Assembly (NCBI RefSeq): GCF_014196525.1
Contig: NZ_JACIDX010000002.1
Location: 343,232 to 407,231, forward strand
Length of the DNA: 64,000 nucleotides
Direction of reading: 5' to 3'
Source of the DNA: Novosphingobium sediminicola
GTDB lineage: Bacteria > Pseudomonadota > Alphaproteobacteria > Sphingomonadales > Sphingomonadaceae
Positions 42,800 through 55,358 of this stretch are shown here, one piece after another (position 1 is the stretch's first letter; every line of letters starts with the position of its first letter). The translations under genes were made by a program, and so were the position numbers. The notes beneath the pieces were generated by a model. It did no database searches. It was not told where the DNA came from and worked only from the letters and a program-made list of their open reading frames with translations.

Positions 42800-44416
42800 T
42801 TACTTAGCGATGGAAATCAAAACCTTGTCATAGTGTGAGAGCGGCTCGGGCCGAACATCGCTGGCCTCGACGATGATCTGGAACATGTCGCCCGGCTTGG
42901 CATCGGCCGGGATGGTCAGGCTGGCGCGCCCGCCCGCCTCGCCCGTCACGGCCAGATCGCCCTTATAGGTCCCCGCCTCTTTCCAGTTCCACCATTTGAA
43001 GGCGATTTTGTCGCCATCAGGATCGCTGGATTTGGTCGAAAATTTCAGCACTTGGCCCGGCTTGGCCACGATCTGATGAGGGCCGACCACGCTGACGCTG
43101 GGATTGTGATTGGCACCGGCATAGGTCGGCGTCACCGCCCATTTGAAGCGTTCGGCCCAATCGCGCTGGGCCGCGGCCAGGAAGGGATGGGTCGGCGCCC
43201 GCTTGCGTTCGCCGCGCTGCATATTGGCCATCATCGCGGCAAAATCGGCCGAGCCAAAGCCGCCATGGGTGGGATCGGCCTTCGAATAGCCGCCCCAGCC
43301 GCCGAAACTGTTGTCGCGATAGCCGCGCAGACCATTATTCACCAGATTGAGGAAAGTATCGGTATCCCCCTCGCCCAGAAATTCGCCCTTGTCGCGCAAA
43401 GGAGTCCAAACGACATAGCCCTCCTTGCGCAACTCATCGGCACTCTTTCCAGAGAAACCAAAGAAATCAAAAATATCGCCCTTGACCATCTGCTTGCCAT
43501 CGCCCCAGACTCGCTCACGCTCGCCCAGCGAGCCACGGCTGGAAATGTTCTTCTCCATCCAGTCGGAGGAGAGATAGGCGGCATCTTCAAGGCTGACCGC
43601 ATTCTGCGCATTATAGCCCAGCGCCAGCCCGCCCGCCAGTTGGCGATAGCGGATCTCCGGCCAGTTAGGTTTGATATATTTGACATAAGTGTCATCCTGA
43701 TCGCCCGAGGGATGCAGGATCGCCTTGCGGATCACCTTGGCGCGGATCGCCGCCCATTGTTTGGTGCCCTTATACTGATCCTCGATGGATTTGAGCGCGC
43801 GCGCAATCGTGCTGCCCCCGCCCCATGCGTGCAGATAGATCGGCGCTTCTTCATCATCGAGCAGCAATTTCTTGATGAGATCGGAGCCCGGCGTATCCTT
43901 GTCCATTTCACCATCAAATTGAACATTGCCCCAGCGAATTTTCGACTTGAGCAATTCCGGCGTCGGATAGTCCTTATTATGGACCTTCAGATTGGGATAG
44001 GCTTTGGCATAGGCGGCCACCGCATCGTCGATAAAGCGCTCGTCGGGCGACCAGCGCCACGAGGTGCAGGGGCAGGGATTGTTGGGAATGCGCGTATATT
44101 CCCGCCCCGGCACCGACAATTTCGTCCCCTTGCCATCGCCGGTCCAGTGGAATTGGCTGCTGGCATAAACCAGCCCTTCGGTGCGATAATCGGTGCTGTA
44201 GAGCAGATAGCGGATCAATGAATTATTGTCGTCCAGCTCCGGGTCGGCGGTGATGACCACGCGCGGCTTTTGCCCCTCGGGCGTTTCAAGATAAAGCGGA
44301 GGCGCCTTCTTGCTCGCCGCCAGCGCCATCTGCGGCGTCAGGACCGCCGCCGCGCCCGCCAGCCATATGCCCGCATATCCAGCCATGGCTCCCGCCCTGC
44401 CTTTACCGATGCTCAC
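42800..44416 (-). CDS. DUF1593 (nucleoside hydrolase-like, Sde182-type) secreted protein
   Basis: 538 residues from GTG 44416, with AGAGAGG 5 bases upstream; a longer in-frame reading to 44596 lacks a ribosome site and a signal. Signal peptide ends PQMALA. The nucleoside-hydrolase-like domain begins KPRVVITADPELDDNNSLIRYLLYSTDY, with the Asp cluster that binds calcium in true nucleoside hydrolases, and includes IYLHAWGGGSTIARALKSIE. The C-terminal 100 residues (NPSVSVVGPHQIVAKPGQVLKFS, then DPDGDKIAFKWWNWKEAGTY) form an Ig-like domain like that of a cellulose-binding relative. Likely acts on a plant-derived glycoside or binds polysaccharide; reaction not established. Divergent from the CE1-type esterase. 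Confidence 0.85.
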   Translation of the reverse strand: MSIGKGRAGAMAGYAGIWLAGAAAVLTPQMALAASKKAPPLYLETPEGQKPRVVITADPELDDNNSLIRYLLYSTDYRTEGLVYASSQFHWTGDGKGTKLSVPGREYTRIPNNPCPCTSWRWSPDERFIDDAVAAYAKAYPNLKVHNKDYPTPELLKSKIRWGNVQFDGEMDKDTPGSDLIKKLLLDDEEAPIYLHAWGGGSTIARALKSIEDQYKGTKQWAAIRAKVIRKAILHPSGDQDDTYVKYIKPNWPEIRYRQLAGGLALGYNAQNAVSLEDAAYLSSDWMEKNISSRGSLGERERVWGDGKQMVKGDIFDFFGFSGKSADELRKEGYVVWTPLRDKGEFLGEGDTDTFLNLVNNGLRGYRDNSFGGWGGYSKADPTHGGFGSADFAAMMANMQRGERKRAPTHPFLAAAQRDWAERFKWAVTPTYAGANHNPSVSVVGPHQIVAKPGQVLKFSTKSSDPDGDKIAFKWWNWKEAGTYKGDLAVTGEAGGRASLTIPADAKPGDMFQIIVEASDVRPEPLSHYDKVLISIAK

Positions 44417-44613
44417 TCTCGCCTCTCTTTCGTTTTTTCGAATACAGACAAACCTACTTCTAGGCGCAGAAAAGTCAATTTTTCTCGAAGATTGATGCAT
44501 ATTCTCGATTTTCATTCCGCCTCCAAGTTTATGCAATCGAAATCTATAGAAATGAATCATAACATATTGCCTTGACGCCGCTTGGCAGCACCGCAAAACT
44601 GAAGCTCAGTTGA

Positions 44614-45876
<1,263 letters not shown>

Positions 45877-45882
45877 GCAATC

Positions 45883-45913
45883 GCGGCGGCCCTTTGCCGG
45901 AAAGGGCCGCCGC
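45883..45913. terminator. Bidirectional hairpin between convergent esterase and kinase genes
   Basis: Perfect 13-bp GC-rich stem GCGGCGGCCCTTT / AAAGGGCCGCCGC with a 5-base loop, 6 bases after the esterase stop and 5 bases before the kinase end. No T-run. Confidence 0.6.
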
Positions 45914-45918
45914 CATCG

Positions 45919-47367
45919 TTACAGACAGGCCCGCGCCACCGCCTTGCGCCAACCTTCGCGCGAGGACATCCGCGCATGCCCGGCCATGGCGGGGGCAAAA
46001 TGGCGCTCCTTGGCGATCAGCGTGTCGGACAAAGACAGCCCCGCCCCGCCCGCTGCCATCATCGCCGCGCCCAATGCGCTCAGGTCGGTTTGTGAAGGCC
46101 GCTCGACCAGTCGCCCGGAAAGATCGGCCAGCATCTGCAACAGGTGATCGTTGCGCGCGGCGGTGCCATCGACGCAAATCGCCTCCAAATCCTCGCCCAG
46201 ATCGGCCTCGATGGCGGACACCAGATCGCAGATCTGATGCGCGATGCCCTCCAGCACGGCATAGGCGACATGGGCCGGGCGCGAGCCGAGCGAGAGACCA
46301 CAAATGATCCCGCGCGCTTCTTCCTGCCAATGCGGCGCGCCCAACCCGGCCAGCGCGGGCACGACATAGACGCCGTCGCTATCCTGAACCGTCGCGGCCA
46401 GATCGGCCAGTTCCTGCGCTCCGCCAAGGCCCAGCAATTGCGCGCCAAAGGCCGCCGAATGGCCCGAAACCGTGATATTGCCTTCCAACGCATAGACCGT
46501 TTCGCCGCCGCGCCGCCAGGCAATCGTGCCCGACAGACCATGGGCCGAACGCGCCCGCGCCCCGGTGGGGCACATCAGTGAAGAGCCGGTGCCCAGCGTC
46601 ACCTTGACCCGCCCGCGCGCGGTGATCGCATGGCCGAACAGGGCGGCATGGGAATCGCCCATCATCGCATGGATCGCAATGCCATCGGGCAAGCCGCCAA
46701 ACCCGCCCGCCGTATGGCCAAACAGCGCATCAGACGCCAACACGCGCGGCAGGATCGCGCGCGGCACGCCAAACAGGCCCAGCAATTCCTCGTCCCAGTC
46801 GCCGCCATCCAGATTGAGCAACTGCGTGCGCGAGGCATTGCTGGCGTCGGTCGCATGCACGGCTCCGCCGGTCATATGCCACAAGAGCCAGCTATCAACG
46901 GTCCCGCCGCGCAGGTCTGCGCCGCCATCGACATGGTCGATCAGCCAGCGCAACTTGCTGGCCGAAAACAGCGGGTCGAGGCCGAGCCCGCTGAGTTGCT
47001 CGACCCTTTCACCCTCGCCCGCCTCACGCAGGGCCGCGCAGAAGGGCGCCGTGCGGCGGCATTGCCACAGGATGCAGGGGCCAAGCGGCACCCCCGTCTG
47101 CGCATCCCAGACCAGAGCGGATTCACGCTGGTTCGAAATGCCGATGGCGCGGATGTCGGCATCGGGGGCGCCCGCGATGGCCTGACGGATGGCCGCATCG
47201 GCGCTGACAAGGATGCCCTCACCCGATTGCTCGGCCCAGCCCGGTTCCGGGTGAGAAACGGCATTGGCCACCAACCCGCTCGACAGGATTTCCCCATCAA
47301 GCGAGATCAGCATGGCCTTGGTGTTGGTCGTCCCGCAATCGAGGGCGAGGATGGCCGGTCGCGTCAC
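45919..47367 (-). CDS. FGGY-family carbohydrate kinase, candidate D-apulose kinase
   Basis: 482 residues from GTG 47367 (AAGG upstream, 7 bases after the transketolase stop). The N-terminal phosphate loop is LALDCGTTNTKAMLISLDGE. Substrate-side segments are PEPGWAEQSGEGILVSADAAI, ISNQRESALVWDAQTGVPLGPCILWQCRRT and TVDSWLLWHMTGGAVHATDASNASRTQLLNL. The ATP side shows KVTLGTGSSLMCPTG and APHWQEEARGIICGLSLGSRPAHVAYAVLEGIAHQI. The SNQRE and WQCRRT segments resemble the glycerol kinase branch. Within this locus it should phosphorylate a ketose. The split transketolase and TIM-barrel isomerase suggest apulose to apulose 4-phosphate; erythrulose or xylulose are alternatives. Confidence 0.85.
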   Translation of the reverse strand: MTRPAILALDCGTTNTKAMLISLDGEILSSGLVANAVSHPEPGWAEQSGEGILVSADAAIRQAIAGAPDADIRAIGISNQRESALVWDAQTGVPLGPCILWQCRRTAPFCAALREAGEGERVEQLSGLGLDPLFSASKLRWLIDHVDGGADLRGGTVDSWLLWHMTGGAVHATDASNASRTQLLNLDGGDWDEELLGLFGVPRAILPRVLASDALFGHTAGGFGGLPDGIAIHAMMGDSHAALFGHAITARGRVKVTLGTGSSLMCPTGARARSAHGLSGTIAWRRGGETVYALEGNITVSGHSAAFGAQLLGLGGAQELADLAATVQDSDGVYVVPALAGLGAPHWQEEARGIICGLSLGSRPAHVAYAVLEGIAHQICDLVSAIEADLGEDLEAICVDGTAARNDHLLQMLADLSGRLVERPSQTDLSALGAAMMAAGGAGLSLSDTLIAKERHFAPAMAGHARMSSREGWRKAVARACL

Positions 47368-47374
47368 GTTGGCC

Positions 47375-48328
47375 TTACCGCCCCAGCAGGCCGCACAGGC
47401 TGGCCGCAATATTGGCCGCGGTCAGGCCCGAATATTCCATCAGAAATTCGGCAGATCCTGTGGGCTGGAACCCGGCAAAGCCCAGGATCTTCATCCGGCA
47501 GGGCGTGTTCTGCGACACGATCTCGGCCACCGCACTGCCCAGACCGCCGCGCACACTATGCTCTTCAACGGTGACAATCGCGCCGGTTTGCGCGGCGGCG
47601 AGAATGGCTTCCTCGTCAATCGGCGACATCGAACACATATTGACCACCCGCGCGGAAATGCCCTCGGCAGCCAAGGCTTCGGCCGCCTCCAGCGCGCGGC
47701 ACACCATCGTGCCATTGGCCAGAATGGCGCCATCGCCGCCCTCGCGCAAGATCTCGGCCTTGCCGATGGTAAAAGCGGCGTCCGCCGGGCGCGGCAGAGC
47801 GGGCACGCCCATGCGACTGATGCGGATGAACACCGGGCCGTCCATCTCGGCAGCGGCGCGGACGCATTGCTCGGTTTCCCAAGGGTCGGCCGGAACGAGG
47901 ACGGTGATGTCGCCCATCGTGCGCAGCCATGCGACATCCTCGATCGAGTGATGCGTGGGGCCAAGTTCGCCATAGGCCACGCCGCTCGAAATGCCGCAAA
48001 GTTTCACATTGGCTTGCGAATAGGCAACGTCCGCCTTCACCTGTTCGAGCGAACGCCCGGTCAGAAAGCACGAAGCACCGCTGACAAAGGCCACCTTGCC
48101 GCCATTGGCAAGGCCAGCGCCCACGCCCACCATGTTCTGTTCGGCAATGCCGACATTGATCAGGCGCTCGGGGAACTTGTCGCGGAAACCGCCCAGCTTG
48201 CTCGACCCCACGCTGTCATTGACCACGGCGACAATGCGCTCATCCGCCGCGCCCAGCGCTTCGAGCGTTTTGACATAGGCATCGCGGCAATCGAACAGCC
48301 CGGATGTCTGGGTTGCGGGGCTGCTCAT
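47375..48328 (-). CDS. Transketolase C-terminal subunit (candidate apulose-4-phosphate transketolase subunit)
   Basis: 317 residues. It contains the pyrimidine-binding and C-terminal domains of transketolase: RIVAVVNDSVGSSKLGGFRDKFPERLINVGIAEQNMVGVGAGLANGG (with the activating Glu in GIAEQNM), then GISSGVAYGELGPTHHSIEDVAWLRTMGDITVLVPAD. The last domain has AILANGTMVCRALEAAEALAAEGISARVVNMCSM and IVTVEEHSVRGGLGSAVAE. Split transketolases of this form occur in pathways for apiose and other unusual sugars. It pairs with the N-terminal subunit encoded immediately upstream (four-base ATGA overlap) to make one active enzyme. Confidence 0.9.
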   Translation of the reverse strand: MSSPATQTSGLFDCRDAYVKTLEALGAADERIVAVVNDSVGSSKLGGFRDKFPERLINVGIAEQNMVGVGAGLANGGKVAFVSGASCFLTGRSLEQVKADVAYSQANVKLCGISSGVAYGELGPTHHSIEDVAWLRTMGDITVLVPADPWETEQCVRAAAEMDGPVFIRISRMGVPALPRPADAAFTIGKAEILREGGDGAILANGTMVCRALEAAEALAAEGISARVVNMCSMSPIDEEAILAAAQTGAIVTVEEHSVRGGLGSAVAEIVSQNTPCRMKILGFAGFQPTGSAEFLMEYSGLTAANIAASLCGLLGR

Positions 48329-49173
48329 GCGTCCAGTTCCTTCATCGCTTGTTCGTATTGTTCGGCGTTGGGCACGCCATGGTGCCAGCTAGCCTTGTTT
48401 TCCATGAACGAAATGCCCTTGCCCTTAACCGTATTGGCGATGATGCAAAGCGGCCTTTCATGCGGCGTAGATCCGTCGAGCAGCGGCAGCAGCGCCTCGA
48501 TGTCATGCCCGTCCACCTCGACCACATCCCAGCCAAAGGCGCGGAATTTGTCGTCCAGCGGGTCAAGGCCCACCGTATCCTCGGTCCCGGCGCCCTGTTG
48601 CAGGCGGTTGCGGTCAACGATCAGCGTCAGGCTCGACAATTTGCGGTGGCCTGCGGTCATCGCGGCCTCCCAATTGCTGCCTTCCTGCAATTCGCCATCG
48701 CCGGTGATGATGAAAGTGCGATAATCCGCCTTGTCGATCTGGGCCGCGATGGCGATGCCCACCGCCACCGGCATCCCGTGGCCCAGCGGGCCGGTGTTGG
48801 TTTCGACGCCCGGAATCTTGTTGCGATTGGGATGCCCGTTCAACCGCGAGAGCGGCTGCATATAGGTGGTCAGTTCTTCCTGAGGAAAGAAGCCTGCAAG
48901 CGCCAGCGTGCTGTAAAGCGCGCCGGTGGCATGGCCCTTGGAGAGGATGAAACGATCGCGTGCCACCCAGCGCGGATCGGCCGGATCATAGCGCATCGCA
49001 TCGAAATAAAGCGCAGCCAGCGCATCGGTGGCCGAAAGGTCGCCGCCGGGGTGGCCCTGGCGCGCATCAAATACCATGCGAAGCGCCCGTTTGCGGATCC
49101 AGCGGGCCTGTTCACGGACAAAAGCGGCACGTTCGGCAAGAGTTTGGCCGCTGCGGGGGCGAGATTCGGGCAT
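48325..49173 (-). CDS. Transketolase N-terminal subunit (candidate apulose-4-phosphate transketolase subunit)
   Basis: 282 residues from ATG 49173, with AAGGAG upstream; the frame is open further but without support. Thiamine-diphosphate-binding landmarks are HPGGDLSATDALAALYFDAM, DRFILSKGHATGALYSTLA, GPLGHGMPVAVGIAIAAQ and the GDGELQEGSNWEAAMTAGHRKLSSLTLIVDRNRLQQ segment holding the GDG-N motif. It forms the heteromeric transketolase with the next gene, transferring a two-carbon unit from a ketose phosphate to an aldose phosphate. The intergenic region to the divergent transport genes is 177 bases. Confidence 0.9.
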   Translation of the reverse strand: MPESRPRSGQTLAERAAFVREQARWIRKRALRMVFDARQGHPGGDLSATDALAALYFDAMRYDPADPRWVARDRFILSKGHATGALYSTLALAGFFPQEELTTYMQPLSRLNGHPNRNKIPGVETNTGPLGHGMPVAVGIAIAAQIDKADYRTFIITGDGELQEGSNWEAAMTAGHRKLSSLTLIVDRNRLQQGAGTEDTVGLDPLDDKFRAFGWDVVEVDGHDIEALLPLLDGSTPHERPLCIIANTVKGKGISFMENKASWHHGVPNAEQYEQAMKELDA

Positions 49174-49243
49174 TCGCAAAATTCTCCTTGTCGCTGGTCC
49201 GACTATAGCAAGCGAAGGCAAAGGGCAATCCCACAACTTTTGA

Positions 49244-49270
49244 CTCCTTTCTTTTTCTTTCTTTTCCTCC
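49244..49270. repeat. 27-base pure pyrimidine tract in the divergent control region
   Basis: Every base from 49244 to 49270 on the plus strand is C or T, with two CTTTC-type repeats. It lies between the transketolase N-subunit (minus) and the DUF2291 gene (plus), where the DeoR-type regulator is likely to act. No palindrome is evident there. Confidence 0.4.
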
Positions 49271-49350
49271 ACAACCCTCTTGAAGGCGAAGCGCAATCCG
49301 GTTAGGCAAGGGGCAAGACATTTGCGATCAGCGCAAGGAGAGGATTTTTC

Positions 49351-49950
49351 GTGGCCTTCAACAAGTTTGCGCCATGGCGCAGCAGGCGACTTGCGCTTGT
49401 CGCGCTGATTGCTCTGCCCGGCTGCCTTGCGCTTTCGGGCTGCAAAGTGCTGACCCTTGAAGAAGCACGCCAGATCCGCAGCCGCGAAAGCGGCGCCTTT
49501 GATGCCGATGCGGCGGTGAAGGAAGCGTGGAACGCGCGCGTGATGCCGGGCATGGAAAAATCCTCGGTTCCGCTGGCGCAGGCCCCGCGCGACAATGCCC
49601 CCCATGCCGTTCACGGCGAAGGCATCATCGCCGCCATCGACCGCGCCTCGCGTCAGGGATCGATGCTGGTCAATGTCGCGGGCGTGGGCGAGGTGCGGCT
49701 GATGCTCGGCCCGGTGATCGTCTCCACCGCTCTGCGCGACAGTCAGCCGATTTTTGCTTTCAACGATATGCCCGATCAACTGGCCTATGCCGCCGTGTCG
49801 CGCACGCTTAACGCCCGCGCATTGGCGCAGGTGCGCCCGGCGGCGGAGCAACTGAAGCCGGGGATGAAGGTGGAATTCCTGGGCGCAGGCCAGCGTTCCG
49901 AAGATGGCGCGTGGCAGGTGATGCCCGTGCGCATCATGGCGGGCGCGTGA
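49351..49950 (+). CDS. DUF2291 lipoprotein associated with a ribose-type ABC transporter
   Basis: 199 residues from GTG 49351, with AAGGAGAGG upstream. The lipobox is LALSGC (Cys31; an earlier LPGC at Cys25 is possible). The body matches DUF2291: FDADAAVKEAWNARVMPGMEK, then GEGIIAAIDRASRQGSMLVNVAGVGEVRLMLGPVIVSTALRDS and AYAAVSRTLNARALAQVRP. These proteins regularly precede pentose-type ABC transporter genes and are thought to help substrate capture or assembly, without direct evidence. The stop overlaps the ATPase start (ATGA). Confidence 0.87.
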   Translation: MAFNKFAPWRSRRLALVALIALPGCLALSGCKVLTLEEARQIRSRESGAFDADAAVKEAWNARVMPGMEKSSVPLAQAPRDNAPHAVHGEGIIAAIDRASRQGSMLVNVAGVGEVRLMLGPVIVSTALRDSQPIFAFNDMPDQLAYAAVSRTLNARALAQVRPAAEQLKPGMKVEFLGAGQRSEDGAWQVMPVRIMAGA

Positions 49951-51452
49951 TGGCCGAACTGATGCGGGCCAGCGGCGTCAAGAAGCGCTATGGCGGGGTC
50001 ACCGCGCTGCATGGCGCGGATTTTGCCGTCGAGGCGGGCCGCGTCAGCGTGTTGATCGGCGAGAATGGCGCGGGCAAATCGACACTGATGCGCATTCTGG
50101 CGGGCATTGAAACGCCCAGCGAGGGCGAGGTCTTCGTCGATGGTCATCCGGTTCGGCTGAACGGCGCGCGCGATGCGGCGGCGCGCGGCATCGGCATGGT
50201 GCATCAGGAATTGAACCTCTGTCCCAATCTGAGCGTGGCGGAGAACATCTTTCTGCTGGGTTCGCGCAAGGGCCTGCTCGACCGTCCCGGCGAGAGGGAA
50301 AAGGCGCGCGCCTTGCTGGCCCGCTTGCGGCAAAATATCGACCCCGACCGCCGCGTGGCCACGCTGAGTATCGGCGAACAGCAGATTGTCGAGATCGCCA
50401 AGGCGCTGGCCGAGGAATGCCGGGTGCTCATCCTTGACGAACCCACCTCCGCGCTCAGCGAGGCCGAGGTCGAGGTGCTCTTCGAGGTCATCGGCGATCT
50501 GAAGCGCGCGGGCGTCGGCATCGTCTATATCTCGCACCGGCTGGAGGAATTGCTGCGCGTGGGCGACAGCATCACGGTGATGCGCGATGGACGGATCGTA
50601 GCGCGCAGCGAGGCGGCCGATGCCTCGGTCGGCTGGATCATCGAGACGATGCTGGGCGAGGAAGGGCGGCTGGAACGTGCCGACACCCCCGCGCCGGAGG
50701 AAGGCGAGACGGTTCTGGCCATTTCAGGCGTTTCGCGCCCGCGCGACCGGACTTCGGCGGCGCTGCACGACATTTCGATGGAGGCGCGCGCAGGCGGCAT
50801 TGTCGCGCTTTACGGGCTGCTGGGATCGGGGCGCACCGAATTGATGGAGGTCGCCTTTGGCGCCCGCGCCGCCAGCGATGGCACGATCACGCTGAAGGGC
50901 GAGAACATCACCCGGCTTTCGATTGCGCAAAGAGTCGAACTCGGCTTGCTGTTCGTTTCCGAAGACCGCAAGGCGCAGGGCCTGTTCGCCAATCTGGATG
51001 TAGGCCGCAATATGGCGGTCAGCGATCTGGCCAGCTTTGCGCAAAAGGGCGTGATCCGCCCCGAGCGCGAGCAAGGCGCGGTGGGGCGGATGATCGCCCG
51101 GCTGGGGGTAAAAACCGCCTCGGCCCGCACGGCGATCACCGCGCTGTCGGGCGGCAATCAGCAAAAGGCGCTGATCGGGCGGGCGCTGATGCCCGGCCCT
51201 GCGGCGCTGTTGCTGGACGAACCCACGCGCGGCATTGACGTGGGCGCGCGCAGCGAGGTTTTCGCCACGATCCGCCAACTGGCCGCCGATGGGCTGGCCG
51301 TGGTCTTTTCCACCTCCGATGTGCTCGAAGCGCTGGCCGTGGCCGAAAGGGTCATCGTCATCGCCAAGGGACGCATCACTCTCGACATACCCGTGGCCGA
51401 GGCGAGTGAGGCGCGCCTGATCCGCGCCGCCAATGCGGCAGCAGCAGCATGA
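49950..51452 (+). CDS. Sugar ABC transporter ATPase, RbsA-like (two nucleotide-binding domains)
   Basis: 500 residues from ATG 49950. The first ATPase domain has Walker A IGENGAGKSTLMRILAG, signature LSIGEQQIVEIAKAL and Walker B VLILDEPTSALSEAE. The second has a modified A-loop region ALYGLLGSGRTELMEVAFG, signature LSGGNQQKALIGRAL and Walker B ALLLDEPTRGIDVGARSE. This is the duplicated layout of ribose/xylose-type importers. It energises uptake of the pathway sugar with the permease and binding protein downstream. The last four bases overlap the permease start. Confidence 0.93.
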   Translation: MAELMRASGVKKRYGGVTALHGADFAVEAGRVSVLIGENGAGKSTLMRILAGIETPSEGEVFVDGHPVRLNGARDAAARGIGMVHQELNLCPNLSVAENIFLLGSRKGLLDRPGEREKARALLARLRQNIDPDRRVATLSIGEQQIVEIAKALAEECRVLILDEPTSALSEAEVEVLFEVIGDLKRAGVGIVYISHRLEELLRVGDSITVMRDGRIVARSEAADASVGWIIETMLGEEGRLERADTPAPEEGETVLAISGVSRPRDRTSAALHDISMEARAGGIVALYGLLGSGRTELMEVAFGARAASDGTITLKGENITRLSIAQRVELGLLFVSEDRKAQGLFANLDVGRNMAVSDLASFAQKGVIRPEREQGAVGRMIARLGVKTASARTAITALSGGNQQKALIGRALMPGPAALLLDEPTRGIDVGARSEVFATIRQLAADGLAVVFSTSDVLEALAVAERVIVIAKGRITLDIPVAEASEARLIRAANAAAAA

Positions 51453-52485
51453 CAAAAGGTAAGACATTGACAATGAACGGCGCAGGTCAGGCAGTAGGCT
51501 CGGATTATGCGATGGCCCTGCTGCTGAAATTTCGCACGGTGCTGGCGCTGGTGCTGGTCATCGCCATTTTCGCGGCGCTGGCGCCCAATTTCCTGACCGT
51601 GGCCAATGCGCTCATCATGCTCAAACATATTGCCATCGTAGCCATTCTGGCGATCGGCATGTCCTTCGTGATCCTGACCGGTGGCATCGACCTTTCGGTG
51701 GGGTCGATTGCGGGGCTGGCCGGGATGGTGGCGGGCGCGTTGATTATCAACGGCCTGCCGCTGACGGCGCTGGGCGTGGTGGTCTATCCCTCGGTCCCGG
51801 CGGTGGTGGGACTGGTCCTGCTGGTGGGCGTGGGCATCGGGCTGTTCAACGGGTTGCTCATCAACCGCTTTCAGGTCGCGCCCTTTATCGCAACGCTGGG
51901 CACGCTGTATATGGCGCGCGGCGCCGCCATGCTGATGTCGAATGGCGAGACCTTTCCCAATCTGATCGGCAATCCGGCGCTGGGCAATGAGGGCTTTTCG
52001 CGGATCGGCGCGGGGCTGTTGCTGGGTATTCCGGCGCCGGTTTGGCTGCTGGCGGTGATTGCGGCAGGGGCGGCCTTTGTGGCGGGCTCCACCACCTTTG
52101 GCCGCCGCGTCTATGCCGTGGGCGGCAGCGAGCGCGCCGCATTGCTCTCGGGCGTGCGGGTCGATCGGGTAAAATATGCGGTCTATGCGATTTCCGGGGC
52201 CATGGCGGCGCTGGTGGGCGTGCTGATCGCCTCGGATCTGGTGGCGGCGCATCCGGCCTCGGGCGAGAGTTTTGAGCTGAACGGCATTGCCGCAGTCGTG
52301 CTGGGCGGGGCCTCGCTGACAGGCGGGCGCGGCACGATTGTCGGCACGCTGATTGGGGCCTGCGTCATCGGCGTGCTGGGCGATGGAATGGTCATGGTGG
52401 GGATCAGCGAATTCTGGCAGATGGTTATCAAAGGCGGCGTCATTGTGACGGCGGTGGTTCTTGACCGTCTGCAGGAAAGGCTTGG

Positions 52486-52489
<4 letters not shown>
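51449..52489 (+). CDS. Sugar ABC transporter permease, RbsC-like
   Basis: 346 residues. Eight to ten spans are visible, including VLALVLVIAIFAALAPNFLTV, IAIVAILAIGMSFVILTGGIDLSVGSIAGLAGM (the conserved TGGIDLSVG motif), VVGLVLLVGVGIGLFNGLLI and the TFGRRVYAVGGSERAALLSGV loop that contacts the ATPase. The C-terminal GIAAVVLGGASLTGGRGTIVGTLIGACVIGVLGDGM is also diagnostic. It forms the inner-membrane channel for the sugar bound by the lipoprotein encoded two genes on. Overlaps both neighbours by four bases. Confidence 0.93.
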
Positions 52490-54284
<1,795 letters not shown>

Positions 54285-54311
54285 CCCATTCCATCCAAAC
54301 GAGGATTCCTG

Positions 54312-55286
54312 ATGAGCAAGCTGACCTTCGGTGCCGGTATCTGGCACTTTGCCACCTATGTCGACCGCTATGCCACCGATGGCTATGGCCCGGCCAAGTC
54401 GCTGATCGAGATGATCGATCTGGCCGGAAAGGTGCGCGATCTCTCGGTGGTGGACATCAACGCGCCGTGGAGCGCGGATGTCTCGGTCGATGAGGTCGAA
54501 GTCGCGCTCAAGCGCAACAACCTGTCCGTGATCGGCATCACGCCCGAAATCTATAACCGCGAATTTTCCAAGGGCGCCTTTACGAACCCCGACGCAGGCA
54601 TCCGCCGCCGCGCCAATGAAGTGTGCAACGATGCGGCCAATCTGGTGCGCCGCTTTGGCGCCTCCTATGTGAAACTGTGGCCGGGTCAGGACGGTTGGGA
54701 CTATCCGTTTCAGGTCGATCACAAGCAATTGTGGCGCCATTCCATCGAGGGCATCGGCGAACTGGCCAGCCAGAACCCGGACCTCAAATTCGTCATCGAA
54801 TATAAGCCGCGCGAGCCGCGCGTGCATATGAGCTATGGCTCGATGGCGCGCACGCTGCTGGGGATCGAGGCGATGGGCGTGCCCAATGTGGGCGTGCTGC
54901 TCGATTTCGGCCATGCGCTGTTCGGCGGGGAAAGCCCGGCGGATTCGGCGCAATTGGCCATCGACCATGGCCGCCTGTTCGGCATGGACGTGAATGACAA
55001 TCTGCGCGCCTGGGACGACGATATGGTGGCGGGCACCGTCCACCCGATCGAATTGTTCGAATTCTTCTACACTTTGCGCAAGAACAACTGGGAAGGCGTG
55101 TGGCAGCTCGACCAGTTCCCCTTCCGCGAGGATTGCGTAGAGGCAGCCGATATGGCCATCGATTTCCTCAAGCATATCGACGCATCGCTTGACCGGCTCG
55201 ATTGGGACGCGCTTGCGGCCGCGCAAAACCGTCAGGATGCGATGGGCGCACAGAAGATTGCCCGGCAGGCGCTGTTCGGCTTCTAA
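54312..55286 (+). CDS. Sugar isomerase/epimerase, xylose-isomerase-like TIM barrel (candidate D-apiose isomerase)
   Basis: 324 residues. AP endonuclease 2/xylose isomerase-like barrel: [62 protein letters not shown], then [26 protein letters not shown] and [21 protein letters not shown] metal-binding set is visible with the Glu of IEYKPR, Asp of [19 protein letters not shown], His of [13 protein letters not shown] and Asp of [18 protein letters not shown]. The order fits aldose-ketose isomerases that use a divalent ion. With a ketose kinase and a split transketolase in the locus, D-apiose to D-apulose is the leading proposal; tetrose or pentose isomerisation is possible. A terminator follows. 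Confidence 0.83.
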   Translation: MSKLTFGAGIWHFATYVDRYATDGYGPAKSLIEMIDLAGKVRDLSVVDINAPWSADVSVDEVEVALKRNNLSVIGITPEIYNREFSKGAFTNPDAGIRRRANEVCNDAANLVRRFGASYVKLWPGQDGWDYPFQVDHKQLWRHSIEGIGELASQNPDLKFVIEYKPREPRVHMSYGSMARTLLGIEAMGVPNVGVLLDFGHALFGGESPADSAQLAIDHGRLFGMDVNDNLRAWDDDMVAGTVHPIELFEFFYTLRKNNWEGVWQLDQFPFREDCVEAADMAIDFLKHIDASLDRLDWDALAAAQNRQDAMGAQKIARQALFGF

Positions 55287-55308
55287 AGCCCTCGGCCCTG
55301 TGGCAAGG

Positions 55309-55345
55309 ATGCGGGCGCGGCGTTGGCCGCGCCTGCATTGCTTTT
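55309..55345 (+). terminator. Terminator of the sugar uptake and isomerase operon
   Basis: 13-bp stem ATGCGGGCGCGGC / GCCGCGCCTGCAT with one G-U pair and a GTTG loop (55309-55338), followed by TGCTTTT. It lies 22 bases after the isomerase stop. Confidence 0.75.
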
Positions 55346-55358
55346 ACGAAAGAACGCC

